Shown: positions 1-8,302 of the stretch, piece by piece
Position numbering within the stretch: the stretch's first letter is position 1
Layout of the letters: every line of letters begins with the position of its first letter
Assembly (NCBI GenBank): GCA_025964575.1
Contig: JAOPYO010000480.1
Location: forward strand, 1-47,484
Source: Actinomycetes bacterium
GTDB lineage: Bacteria > Actinomycetota > Actinomycetes > Streptosporangiales > Streptosporangiaceae
Length of the DNA stretch: 47,484 bases
Direction of reading: 5' to 3'
Translations under genes and position numbers: made by a program
The notes under the pieces: model-generated
The model's input: the letters and a program-made list of their open reading frames with translations, nothing else
Database searches by the model: none
What the model was told of the DNA's origin: nothing

Positions 1-2
1 AT

Positions 3-464
3 CTGGTCGCCGAGCTGCTGATCGCCGAGGCCGGCGAGGTCACGATCATCAGCCACTCCATGCGGGAGGACGACGTACGGCGCGTGCTGGCCAGCCCGTT
101 CACCATGATCGGCTCGGACGGCGTGCCAAAGCCGGGCCTGCCGCATCCGCGCTGGGCGGGCACCTTCCCGAGGGTCCTCGGGCACTACGCGAGGGACCTG
201 GGGCTGATGAGCGTCGAGACCGCGGTGCACCGGATGACGGGGCTGGCCGCCGCCCGATTCGGGCTGACCGGCAGGGGCGTGCTGTACGACGGCGCCCACG
301 CCGACCTGGTGGTCTTCGACCCCGAGACGGTCGGGGACCGCGCGACCTACGCCGAGCCGCTGCTGCCGCCAACCGGCATCCACCGGGTGCTGGTCGCCGG
401 GCGGACCGTGCTCCGCGACGGCATCGTCACCGGCGCACGGCCAGGACGGATGCTCCGGCCATGA
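3..464 (+). CDS. N-acyl-D-amino-acid deacylase-type amidohydrolase (5' truncated)
   Basis: This is the C-terminal part of a metal-dependent amidohydrolase, entering from the left edge; the frame is open from base 3. The motif IISHSMREDDV followed by the MIGSDG segment matches the end of the amidohydrolase barrel in D-aminoacylases, where SDG carries the conserved metal-site aspartate. The C-terminal portion has the usual composite beta-sandwich features: the LTGRGVLYDGAHADLVVFD segment and the final VLVAGRTVLRDG strand. Family members remove the acyl group from N-acyl-D-amino acids; some are dihydroorotase or hydantoinase relatives, so the substrate is uncertain. About 153 residues are visible of a family length near 500. 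The next gene follows after about 135 bp on the same strand. Confidence 0.85.
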   Translation: MVAELLIAEAGEVTIISHSMREDDVRRVLASPFTMIGSDGVPKPGLPHPRWAGTFPRVLGHYARDLGLMSVETAVHRMTGLAAARFGLTGRGVLYDGAHADLVVFDPETVGDRATYAEPLLPPTGIHRVLVAGRTVLRDGIVTGARPGRMLRP

Positions 465-598
465 TCAGTCGGTGGCGGGGCCCCCTCCTGTTGGCGCTGG
501 GCATTCGCAAAGGTGGAGACTGCCCCGGTGGGCTACACGGCCCTCGGGGTCGCGGTTGCGCAAGGCCTGGCAATCGACCACAAGGGAGGCAAAACAGC

Positions 599-1489
599 GT
601 GATGTCGGTCCAAAGCGATGTTCTCGACATCGCCTACAGCGAGGTCGGTGACGAGACCGGCCCGCCGGTCGTCCTGATCCACGGTTGGCCGGACACCGCC
701 CGGGGGTGGCGGGAGGTGGCGGACGGACTTGGTAAGTCTGGTTGGCGAGTGATCACGCCGGATAACCGAGGGACCGCCAGCACCGCCTTCCGGTCACCGA
801 CGACACCTCGCGACGGGCATGCTGTCGCGTTGGCTCGAGACACGCTCGATCTCGCCGACGCCCTCGGCTTGCGTCGGTTCGCGATCGTGGGCCACGACTG
901 GGGCGCCCGCGTCGCTTACACCCTCGCTGCGCTCGCGCCTGAACGGGTCAGTGCCATCGCCGCGCTCGCCCTGGCGTATCAGCCGCGCGGACGCTTTGTG
1001 ATGCCCGACTTCCCACAGGCACGTGCGTTCTGGTACCAGTGGCTGATGTACGTCGACGAGGGCGCGGAGCTGATACGACGCCACCCGGTCGCCTTCGCCA
1101 GGCAGCAATGGGACACCTGGAGTCCACCTGGATGGTTCGACGAGGAAGAATTCGCCGCGACGGCAGCCGGATTCGGCAATCGCGACTGGACTGCCATCAC
1201 ACTCAGCGCCTACCGCTCCCGGTTCCTCCCCGACGAACCGCGCGACAGCCGATACGACGATCTACGTCGCCGACTCGACACCGTAGAACAGCTGGCCGTC
1301 CCCACACTGATGCTCCAAGGCGGATCGGATTACTGCGACAATCCGTCGTCCTCCGAAGGCCTCGAGCCTTACTTCAGCGCCGCGTACCGTCGCGTGGTCT
1401 TGGACGGCGTCGGGCACTTCCCGCACCGAGAGGCGCCCGCACAGGTGACCGCCCTCGCGCATGACCACCTCAGCGAACATCACGGCTAA
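599..1489 (+). CDS. alpha/beta hydrolase (epoxide hydrolase-like)
   Basis: A soluble alpha/beta-hydrolase of 296 residues. Visible are the oxyanion motif HGWPDT near residue 27, the nucleophile elbow GHDWGA (catalytic Asp, as in epoxide hydrolases and haloalkane dehalogenases, rather than Ser), a cap region rich in Trp and Phe, the acidic residue segment GGSDYCDNP and the catalytic His in GVGHFPHREAP. The Asp nucleophile points to epoxide or halide chemistry, but the substrate cannot be read from sequence. GTG at 599 is chosen because AGGGAGG lies 9 bases upstream; ATG at 602 is equally possible. An in-frame start at 461 would add a low-quality N-terminus with no family match. Confidence 0.85.
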   Translation: MMSVQSDVLDIAYSEVGDETGPPVVLIHGWPDTARGWREVADGLGKSGWRVITPDNRGTASTAFRSPTTPRDGHAVALARDTLDLADALGLRRFAIVGHDWGARVAYTLAALAPERVSAIAALALAYQPRGRFVMPDFPQARAFWYQWLMYVDEGAELIRRHPVAFARQQWDTWSPPGWFDEEEFAATAAGFGNRDWTAITLSAYRSRFLPDEPRDSRYDDLRRRLDTVEQLAVPTLMLQGGSDYCDNPSSSEGLEPYFSAAYRRVVLDGVGHFPHREAPAQVTALAHDHLSEHHG

Positions 1490-1617
1490 CCCGATCACGA
1501 AGGGCTGATCCGTCATTGCCCTTCGCCGCCTTCGCCACACGCCTGGTCAGGACCCACCGGTAGCGGTACGGACCTGGTGATTTACTTCGAGGGCGCTCTA
1601 AGTGGTTGGCTTACCTC

Positions 1618-2613
1618 ATGGACTATGTGCAGCTGGGACGGACCGGCCTCAACGTGAGCCGGGTGGTGCTCGGGACGATGAACTTCGGCCCGCAGACCGA
1701 CGAGGCGGACAGTCACGCCATCATGGATCAGGCGCTCGAGGCGGGCATCAACTTCTTCGACACGGCCAACGTCTACGGCTGGGGCGCGAACAAGGGCCGC
1801 ACCGAAGAGATCATCGGCAGTTGGTTCGCGCAGGGCGGCGGACGTCGCGACAAGACGGTCCTGGCCACCAAGGTCTACGGCAACATGAGCGCCGAGGGTG
1901 CGCCGTGGCCCAACGAGGACAAGCTGTCAGCCCTGAACATCCGCCGCGCCGCAGAGGCCTCGCTCAAGCGTCTGGGCACGGATTACATCGACCTCTACCA
2001 GTTCCATCACATCGACAGGTCCACGCCGTGGGAGGAGATCTGGCAGGCGATCGACGTCCTCATCCAGCAGGGGAAGATCCTGTACGCAGGGTCGTCCAAC
2101 TTCCCCGGCTGGGCCATCGCCCGGGCCAACGAGACCGCTGCCCGCCGTGGCTCGGTCGGCCTGGTCAGCGAGCAGTGCTTGTACAACCTCGCCGAGCGCC
2201 GCGCCGAGATGGAGGTCATCCCGGCCGCGCAGGCGTACGGCCTGGGCGTCGTGCCCTGGTCGCCGCTGCAGGGTGGCCTGCTGGGTGGCGTGCTGCGCAA
2301 GGAGCGCGAGGGTGGCGGCTCCCGCTCGCTGAGCGGACGCAGCAAGGATGTCCTGTCCGACGGCGCCCAGCGTGCCCAGGTCCAGGCGTACGAGGACCTG
2401 TGTGAGAAGCACGGGCTGGAGCCGGGCGACGTCGGTCTGGCCTGGCTGCTCACCCGTCCTGGCGTGACCGGCCCGATCGTCGGCCCGCGGACCGCCGAAC
2501 AACTGGAGTCCGCGGTGCGGGCCGTCGACCTTGACCTTTCCGGGGAGTTCCTCGGCACCCTCGACGAGATCTTCCCGGGGCCGGGTCCCGCACCGGAGGC
2601 GTTCGCCTGGTGA
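1618..2613 (+). CDS. aldo/keto reductase
   Basis: An NADPH-dependent aldo/keto reductase of 331 residues, a (beta/alpha)8 barrel that reduces aldehydes or ketones. It begins with the family signature YVQLGRTGLNVSRVVLGTMNFG. The catalytic tetrad is visible: Asp in FFDTANVYG, the Tyr after it, Lys in VLATKVYG and His in LYQFHHID. The C-terminal cofactor segment GPIVGPRTAEQLESAV is also present. It is closest in style to the YajO/potassium-channel-beta-like AKR group. ATG at 1618 is preferred over an in-frame TTG at 1606 because family members begin at this MDYVQLG position. It is followed by a strong hairpin terminator and faces the convergent nuclease gene. Confidence 0.92.
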   Translation: MDYVQLGRTGLNVSRVVLGTMNFGPQTDEADSHAIMDQALEAGINFFDTANVYGWGANKGRTEEIIGSWFAQGGGRRDKTVLATKVYGNMSAEGAPWPNEDKLSALNIRRAAEASLKRLGTDYIDLYQFHHIDRSTPWEEIWQAIDVLIQQGKILYAGSSNFPGWAIARANETAARRGSVGLVSEQCLYNLAERRAEMEVIPAAQAYGLGVVPWSPLQGGLLGGVLRKEREGGGSRSLSGRSKDVLSDGAQRAQVQAYEDLCEKHGLEPGDVGLAWLLTRPGVTGPIVGPRTAEQLESAVRAVDLDLSGEFLGTLDEIFPGPGPAPEAFAW

Positions 2614-2621
2614 GCTGAGGT

Positions 2622-2661
2622 CAGTCGGCGCCTTCGTCGGACTCGTCGAAGACGCCGACTG
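2622..2661. terminator. bidirectional hairpin terminator
   Basis: Inverted repeat with arms CAGTCGGCG and CGCCGACTG (9 bp perfect), extended inside by CTTCG/CGAAG after one mismatch. It lies between the convergent aldo/keto reductase and nuclease genes. There is no long T run, which is common in high-GC actinobacteria. Confidence 0.75.
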
Positions 2662-2683
2662 ACTCAACGGGTAGGGATGCGGG

Positions 2684-5110
2684 CTACGGCTTCAGCCGCA
2701 CGACCTGGGGGTCATGGTCGCTTGTCTGGTCGGCGTACTCGGCGTTGACGTGCACCACCTCGTACTGCACGCGGCGGGTGCGCGAGTTCACCAGGATGTG
2801 GTCGAGTACCTCAGAGACGCCGTCGAAGACATATGTGTACCTTTCGTTCGCCGGGAGCGTGCCGATCAGATCGGTCAGGATCGGCACGCCGGACCCGTCG
2901 GTCGTACCAGTCTTCAACGCCGTGACCGATGAGCTGAACTGGAAGTCGTTCAGGTCGCCGAGCACCACCACGTCAGCCTTCTTGTCGACTTTCAGGATCT
3001 CTCTGACGAAGTCGTGCACCGCCTTGGCCTGGCCCACACGCTGGACGGTCGACGACTCCGCCGGATACTGGAAGCGCCCGTCCGCGTTCTGGTCACCGAG
3101 CTTGGAAACGAAGTGGTTCGCGATCACGGTGACCGTCCTGCCACGGAAACGGAACTGGCCCGCGAGCGGCTTGCGGCTCGCGTTCCACACCGGATTGGTC
3201 GGATCGATCCGCCCCGGCGACAGGCTGAGGGCGGGTTTTCCCTTGCGCTTCTCGACCGATGTCCCGGTGATCGAGCGGTTGACCGAGGATGCTCCCCGAT
3301 CGACGAATGACACGCGCGCCGGGTTGAAGAGGAACACCACCCGGATGTTGCCACCGGGCTGGCCGCCGTCCTGGTCGTTCACCGGGTCGATCTCGCGCCA
3401 GTCGTACCGAGGGCCGCCCGCGGCGACGATCGCTTCGGTCAACTTGGTCAGCGTCTGGTCGGCCATGACGACGCCATCGTCGGTCGCGCCCGAGTTGTCC
3501 TGCACCTCTTCCACCGCGACGATGTCGGGCTTGGCCAGGCTGGTGACGATTCCCTGGGCGAGCCGCGCGTACTTCGAGGCAGGGTCACCGGGCGCGAGGT
3601 TCTTGACGTTGTAGGTCGCCACCGCAAGCTGCTTGGAAAGCTGCGCGGTCGCGACGACCGGCGGCAGGTTGCCGTGCTGGACGGTGCCGACCTGTGTCGC
3701 GGCGATCGTGTAGCCGCCGAACCGTGAGTAGTCGACCGGCCCGGCCGTCGCACCGCTGAGCACATCGCTGACGGACGTGCCCGGGTTGCTGCCATCCACC
3801 GGCACGATCTCGATACGCCCGGATGGGACGGCGTTCCCGGCGACGAGTTCGGTGCCGCCGCGGTACGTGGTCGCTTGCGCCGGCTTGGTCGTGACGAACT
3901 GTTCACCGAAGCTGTTCGAAGGGCCGACCACTCTGGCGTCGTCGATCTGGACCCGCATCCCCTCCCGCGACTCCCAGAAGTCCAGCGCCGAGCGGGCCGG
4001 GTCGATCGGAGTCGACTCGATGTTGCCGCCACCGAGGTCCGGAGCATAGATGCCGGGAACGGTGGCCGGGGTGATGACCTCGGCGGAAGGCAGCGTCCCA
4101 CCGTGGGAGAGCACGATCGCGGTGGGGCTGCCGATCTCGGTCACCGACAGGTTCGATGTCGTCGGTACCGTGTCCCCGCTCGACAGCGGGTAGAAGTCCT
4201 TGACGCTGCCCGACACGAGAACGGAGTCGCCCACCGCCACGCCGGGTGACGAGGTGAAGACGAAGATGCCTTCGCTGGTGGCCGGGTTGGAGTCAGGTGT
4301 CGGATCTTGGATCCAGTAGCCCTTGCTGCTGCCCGCCGACCGGATGCCGGTGACGATTCCCGGCACGTTGGTGATGTGCTCGCCGTTGTGCGGCGAGAGC
4401 CAGCCGGCGCCCTGGATGTCGTGGATGCGCAGCGGCCCCGGCTCGCCTCCACCGCCGCCTCCACCACCAGCGGGCGGGTTCGCGGCGCCGGGCGTCGGGG
4501 CGGCGGCGAACAGATCGCCGGCGTTGTCATCGCTGTCGGGCTTGTCGTTGCGCTGCACCGAGGCGGTGTTCGACGCGCCGCCGACGGGAGTCGTCTCCCT
4601 GATGGCCGCAGTGCCATAGCCGACCAGATCGACCGAGCCGCTCTGACAGGACGCCGAGTCAGCGCAGGTCAGCGCGGTGGCGTTGGTGGCCAGAGCGACC
4701 GTGCCGGCGGTGGCCGACATGCTGATCGTGCCGATGGCCTGAGGCGCCGGCAAGGGCTGGGTGCCACCCGCTCCCTGTGCCTCGCCGACCAGGTAGAAAC
4801 CGCCCGGTGGGATCGAGCCGCTCAGCGGCGTCACCTGCCAGGCGCCGGTCGCGCTGCTCGAGTGGTACTGCACCGACCAGCCGTCCACGCTCACGGCCGT
4901 GTCGCCGCGGTTGCTCAGCTCGATGAAGTCGTTGGTATAGGTGGCTCCGGAGTTCCCGCCACCGCCATAGACCTCGTTGATGACCACCGACGTCGACGGC
5001 GTCGCGGACGCCGATACGCCGCCGGCGACGAACGTGCCGGTGAATGCGAGGCCACAGACCGTAACGGCCGTAGTCGCCTTCTTGAGGCGGGATGAGACAA
5101 CAGCACGCAC
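2684..5110 (-). CDS. secreted lamin-tail domain/endonuclease-exonuclease-phosphatase family nuclease
   Basis: An 808-residue exported protein. A signal peptide with a basic start and a hydrophobic core covers residues 1-36. A lamin-tail domain follows (SVVINEVYGGGGNSGATYTN, about 38-190), then a Gly-rich linker near 220, an OB-fold-like region (about 226-480, with GIVTGIRSAGSSKGYWIQDP), and an endonuclease/exonuclease/phosphatase domain from about 495. Catalytic residues of that fold are visible: Asn in ATYNVKNL, Glu in AVEEVQDN near 531, Asp/Asn in VVLGDLNDF near 715 and the terminal SDHDP near 800. This architecture is that of ExeM/NucH-type extracellular nucleases that degrade DNA outside the cell. 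GTG start at 5110 is supported by GGAGGAAC upstream. A hairpin sits just ahead of that ribosome site. Confidence 0.9.
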   Translation of the reverse strand: MRAVVSSRLKKATTAVTVCGLAFTGTFVAGGVSASATPSTSVVINEVYGGGGNSGATYTNDFIELSNRGDTAVSVDGWSVQYHSSSATGAWQVTPLSGSIPPGGFYLVGEAQGAGGTQPLPAPQAIGTISMSATAGTVALATNATALTCADSASCQSGSVDLVGYGTAAIRETTPVGGASNTASVQRNDKPDSDDNAGDLFAAAPTPGAANPPAGGGGGGGGEPGPLRIHDIQGAGWLSPHNGEHITNVPGIVTGIRSAGSSKGYWIQDPTPDSNPATSEGIFVFTSSPGVAVGDSVLVSGSVKDFYPLSSGDTVPTTSNLSVTEIGSPTAIVLSHGGTLPSAEVITPATVPGIYAPDLGGGNIESTPIDPARSALDFWESREGMRVQIDDARVVGPSNSFGEQFVTTKPAQATTYRGGTELVAGNAVPSGRIEIVPVDGSNPGTSVSDVLSGATAGPVDYSRFGGYTIAATQVGTVQHGNLPPVVATAQLSKQLAVATYNVKNLAPGDPASKYARLAQGIVTSLAKPDIVAVEEVQDNSGATDDGVVMADQTLTKLTEAIVAAGGPRYDWREIDPVNDQDGGQPGGNIRVVFLFNPARVSFVDRGASSVNRSITGTSVEKRKGKPALSLSPGRIDPTNPVWNASRKPLAGQFRFRGRTVTVIANHFVSKLGDQNADGRFQYPAESSTVQRVGQAKAVHDFVREILKVDKKADVVVLGDLNDFQFSSSVTALKTGTTDGSGVPILTDLIGTLPANERYTYVFDGVSEVLDHILVNSRTRRVQYEVVHVNAEYADQTSDHDPQVVRLKP

Positions 5111-5122
5111 GAGTTCCTCCGA

Positions 5123-5149
5123 TGGCCGACAAGATCGTATCGTCGGCCA
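5123..5149 (-). promoter_or_regulatory. inverted repeat in the 5' leader of the nuclease gene
   Basis: Arms TGGCCGAC and GTCGGCCA (8 bp, perfect) separated by 11 bases. The repeat lies about 10 bases upstream of the nuclease ribosome-binding site. It could be an operator, a leader hairpin, or a weak terminator for the upstream gene ending at 5228. Function is not known. Confidence 0.4.
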
Positions 5150-5227
5150 CCATGATGAACACAGGATGACGGTGATGAGAAGGTCAGCGGCAACTAGCGG
5201 CCAAGCCGCCCCGCGGTCCGGGCCTCC

Positions 5228-5815
5228 TCAGTTCTTACCGAGCCCGTTGCCCGGTAGCTCTTCCACGGTCTGCAGCAGACCCCAGACGAAATGGGCGACG
5301 TACGAGCGCGCGCCGTCGCAGTCGGGCGCGGAGAAGGTGACATGCCACCGGCTCGGCACTGTGTCGGCCTGGTGCTGAGCCGGCGCGAACCGCGCGGCCA
5401 CATCGCGGACGACGTACGACCACGGCGTCAGGTCCGAAACGTTGCCCAGCCGGGGCGCCGAGGCTGCCTCGGGCCGGATCAGCCACTCGTGCAGGATCGA
5501 CCCGTCCGGCCCCAGGAGCACCTCGAACCGCAAGTCAGGCCATAGCGGCAGGGTCCACCAGGCGGCACGGCAGATCACGTCGCCCCAACGCCGGTCCGCC
5601 TCGCCTTCCGGTGGGCCGAGCACCAGCCGGAGACGGCGCTCACCGCCCGGGAACCTCGACGACCGCAGGATGCGCTGCCACCTGGCGTTGACCTGGCGCG
5701 ACTCGGTATGCGAGGCGTCGAGCAAGCGGACCGCGGAGGCGACGAGGTCGGGCTGGTAGTCGGCCATGCGCCGGAGCAGAACCAGCTGGAACTCGCGTCG
5801 GCCGAACCCGTTCAT
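5228..5815 (-). CDS. hypothetical protein
   Basis: A 195-residue soluble protein of unknown function, not assignable to a family by eye. The N-terminal third is helical and basic (REFQLVLLRRMADYQPDLV, RQVNARWQRILRSSRFPGG). The rest alternates short hydrophobic strands with Trp-rich segments (ICRAAWWTLPLWPDLRFEVL, SRWHVTFSAPD, AHFVWGLLQTVEE). There is no signal peptide or membrane helix. High third-position GC and absence of a better frame on either strand support it being real. It lies upstream of the nuclease on the same strand with about 117 bp between. Confidence 0.6.
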   Translation of the reverse strand: MNGFGRREFQLVLLRRMADYQPDLVASAVRLLDASHTESRQVNARWQRILRSSRFPGGERRLRLVLGPPEGEADRRWGDVICRAAWWTLPLWPDLRFEVLLGPDGSILHEWLIRPEAASAPRLGNVSDLTPWSYVVRDVAARFAPAQHQADTVPSRWHVTFSAPDCDGARSYVAHFVWGLLQTVEELPGNGLGKN

Positions 5816-5884
5816 GACCGATCCTTCCTCGGTGCGGCCCCCTGCCGGTCACTGTGGAGATCCACAACGTTCAGCCGCAATAGC

Positions 5885-6247
5885 TCACGGTTCGATGGTG
5901 AGGTTCTTGATCAGTCCGCCGTGAAGGGTGAACTGGTAACGCAGGTCCACCTGTCCACCGGGGAAGTCGCCTTCCAAGTGGTTGGTGACGACGTAGTGCG
6001 AGGCCTCGGTGCGGTGAGCCGCGGTGAGCTCGGTGGTATAGGTGTACTCGGTCGCCGACCTGGTCAGCCACTTCTCGATTGCTGCCGTGCCGGTGTAGGT
6101 GTTGCCGTCGTCGATGACCACTGCGTCGCTTGTGAAGGTGCTGATGGCTGTAAGTGTGTCGTGTACGCGGTGGGCGTCCAGATAGCGGGTGATCGTCTCG
6201 GGCAGCTCGGCGGGGTCGACGGGCTGGGTCGTGGGTTGCTCGTTCAT
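5885..6247 (-). CDS. nuclear transport factor 2-like (SnoaL-type) protein
   Basis: A 120-residue protein of the NTF2-like alpha+beta cone fold. The pattern is an N-terminal helix pair (ELPETITRYLDAHRVHDT), a strand with TFTSDAVVIDDGNTYTG, a helix containing AAIEKWLTRS, and a run of antiparallel strands ending LIKNLTIEP. Such proteins bind or isomerise small hydrophobic ligands, or only scaffold; no catalytic function can be assigned. ATG at 6247 is fixed by GAGGAGGAAG immediately upstream; the open frame continues upstream but without family match. It lies directly downstream of a broken short-chain dehydrogenase, a common partner for SnoaL-like genes. Confidence 0.85.
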   Translation of the reverse strand: MNEQPTTQPVDPAELPETITRYLDAHRVHDTLTAISTFTSDAVVIDDGNTYTGTAAIEKWLTRSATEYTYTTELTAAHRTEASHYVVTNHLEGDFPGGQVDLRYQFTLHGGLIKNLTIEP

Positions 6248-6284
6248 CGCTTCCTCCTCAGGGATGCGGGTACCGACGGGGTGG

Positions 6285-6545
6285 TCAGACAGTGGGGACG
6301 GTGCCGCCGTCGATGACGTGCTCGGCGCCGACGATGGCGGAAGCGCGGGGGGTAGAGATGTCGGCTGCGATGAACAGCTTCGGGTCGGCGTCCTGCGGCG
6401 GGGTGCGGGCGGTGACCAGCACGGTCGCACCGGCCTGTGCCAGGCGTCGGGCGATGGCCGCACCCGCGCCCTTGGTGCCGCCGGTGACCAGGGCGCGCTT
6501 GCCGACGAGATCCTCGGTGCCGGGTGCGTGCATCAGGAGTTCCAT
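6285..6545 (-). pseudogene. short-chain dehydrogenase with large in-frame internal deletion
   Basis: An 86-residue frame that starts like an SDR oxidoreductase (LVGKRALVTGGTKGAGAA, the NAD(P)-binding Gly motif, then VLVTAR and FIAADISTP). It then jumps directly to the SDR C-terminus (RASAIVGAEHVIDGG). The central 150-160 residues, including the NNAG strand and the Ser-Tyr-Lys catalytic triad, are absent while the frame is kept. The product cannot be a working reductase, hence the pseudogene call, although a short cofactor-binding peptide could still be made. Start ATG at 6545 matches the family N-terminus. It lies 37 bp upstream of the NTF2-like gene. Confidence 0.8.
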
Positions 6546-6592
6546 TCGGATGTCATGGCCGCAATGGGTGGGCGATGCCCGCCCTTTGTAGC

Positions 6593-6617
6593 TTCTAAAA
6601 TAGAAGTAAGTAACTTC
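6593..6617. promoter_or_regulatory. overlapping palindromes in an AT-rich control region
   Basis: Two dyads overlap in the only AT-rich patch here: TTCTA-AAA-TAGAA (6593-6605) and GAAGT-AAGTA-ACTTC (6603-6617). They lie about 50 bp upstream of the deleted dehydrogenase, where a TetR-, MarR- or HxlR-type repressor site would be expected. No such regulator gene is adjacent. Confidence 0.45.
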
Positions 6618-6746
6618 GATCTTAGCAGTAGCATCACGAAGATGGTCACACCGGTGAGCCGCATCAGGTCTGTCCAGCGCGCGGCGCCGCGAAGAGCAGC
6701 ACGCGCCCGAATTGCGGGTCCGTGACCGTGTAGCCGTCGCTGACTA

Positions 6747-7205
6747 TTAGAAGTACCGCAGGCTGGGCCACAGCGCCGACCACGGCTTGGTCGTGCCGGA
6801 ACAGAGGGCGATCGGAGCGTTCTGCTCCCCGTTGTCCAGGCCCTGCCCGTTGTCGACGCGGCCCACCTGTCGGCAGCCGGTGAAGAACCGCTCGATGAGA
6901 TGGTTGTCCTTCTGGTACACCAGCAGCACCGGCCCGATGGCGGAGTCGGGTGGCGGCCCCCAGTCGGCGTGGCTCATGTGGCCGGAGTACGACATGGGCA
7001 GGCCGTGCCGGGCGAGCGCACCCGCCTCGCCGTAGTTGGAAGTGAAGATCACTGCCCGGGAGCGCTGCTCGGCGGGGATGGCAGACCACTGGGCCGCCAC
7101 CGCGGACGTGAACTCCGGCCACCCGACCTGCTCGCCCTGCTCCTTGTTGATCGCATTCACCACGGCTAGCAGCGCCAAGGCCGCGAAGTCCACCATCAAC
7201 GGCAC
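6747..7205 (-). pseudogene. C-terminal remnant of a family 39 glycosyltransferase
   Basis: A 152-residue frame that matches only the extracytoplasmic tail of actinobacterial dolichyl-phosphate-mannose-type glycosyltransferases (GT39/ArnT-like). Visible family blocks are VGWPEFTSAV, a helix with IPAEQRSRAVIFTSNYGEAG, and SYSGHMSHADWGPPPDSA. The multi-membrane-spanning catalytic N-terminus, normally about 350 residues, is missing, and upstream sequence does not continue it in any frame. The ribosome-site-free start near 7205 therefore looks accidental. The gene is judged a 5'-truncated remnant left by a deletion. Confidence 0.7.
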
Positions 7206-7282
7206 CGCGCTCGCCCTCGGCCCCTACGAGGCCCGCTGGATCAACTGGTAATGATCTTTTCGGAGCGGCTCGGCACCGGCCG

Positions 7283-8302
7283 TCACTGCAGGCGCTGGAC
7301 GCGGCTGAGGTAGGTCTGCACGACCACGACGACTGCGAGGAAGGCGCCGCTCACGACCTGCTGGTACGAGGAGGACAGATCGCCGATCTGGTTGATGAGG
7401 TTCTGGATCACGCCGAGCAGCAGTACGCCGGCGACCGTCCCGCTCATCGACCCCGCGCCGCCGGTCAGCAGGGTGCCGCCGATGACGACCGCGGCGATCG
7501 CGTCGAGTTCCATGCCCGTGCCGAGGATCGTGACCCCCGACGAGAGCCGGGCCGCGTTGAGCGCTCCGGCGAGTCCGGCCAGCACTCCGGACATCGCGTA
7601 GACCGTCGCCTTGGTCCGCGCCACCGGGACGCCCATCAGCGCGGCGGCGTCCTCGGCGCCGCCGATCGCGTAGACGGACTGGCCGAAGCCCGTGCGCTGG
7701 AGCAGCACCGCGCCCATGAGGAAGAACACGAGCGTCAGGTAGACCGGGTAACCGAGTCCGAGGAACTCTCCCTGCCCGATCCTGGCGAGCACCGAGTCGT
7801 GCGGGATGAGATAGGTCGTCGATCCCTCGTCGGAGATCGACAGCAGCAGCCCGCGGGCGCCGAGCAGGCCGGCGAGCGTGACGATGAACGGCGCCAGCCG
7901 GACCTTGGCGATCAGCAGTCCCTGCAGGAGGCCGATCGCCCCGCACACGACCAGCGGCAGCAGCAGCGCCGCCAGGGAGCCCCAGCGCACCCCGTACGCG
8001 GCCAGCACCCCGCCGAGCGCGAACACCGAGCCGACGGACAGATCGATGCCGCCAGTGATGATCACAAAGGTCATGCCGAGGGCCACCATCGCCAGGAACG
8101 ACGACGTGATCGTGATGTTGCCCAGATTCTCGCCGGTCGGGAAGCGGTCGAAGGTGAGCGATCCGACCGCCACGAGCAGCACCAGCACGGCTGCGGCGCC
8201 GTGCCGCTGTATGAGTCCGAAGACGCGTTCCCGGCCGCTGCCGGGCGGGGCCTCGAGGGACGCGGTGGCGGTCGCGCTTGTGGTCACCTGCTCCGATGTC
8301 AT
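7283..8302 (-). CDS. sugar ABC transporter permease (YjfF-like)
   Basis: A 339-residue inner-membrane permease of the ribose/galactofuranose class (BPD_transp_2). A short cytoplasmic N-terminus is followed by about ten hydrophobic segments. The family hallmark GGIDLSVGSVFALGGV is near residue 85, and the C-terminal loop VVIGGTLLTGGAGSM contacts the ATPase. It is the last gene of an operon binding protein-ATPase-permease-permease. Its ATG overlaps the stop of the upstream permease by four bases (ATGA), so translation is coupled and the two permeases probably form a heterodimer. The gene order equals that of the E. coli galactofuranose importer, with this protein in the YjfF position; substrate is not proven. 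Confidence 0.9.
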   Translation of the reverse strand: MTSEQVTTSATATASLEAPPGSGRERVFGLIQRHGAAAVLVLLVAVGSLTFDRFPTGENLGNITITSSFLAMVALGMTFVIITGGIDLSVGSVFALGGVLAAYGVRWGSLAALLLPLVVCGAIGLLQGLLIAKVRLAPFIVTLAGLLGARGLLLSISDEGSTTYLIPHDSVLARIGQGEFLGLGYPVYLTLVFFLMGAVLLQRTGFGQSVYAIGGAEDAAALMGVPVARTKATVYAMSGVLAGLAGALNAARLSSGVTILGTGMELDAIAAVVIGGTLLTGGAGSMSGTVAGVLLLGVIQNLINQIGDLSSSYQQVVSGAFLAVVVVVQTYLSRVQRLQ

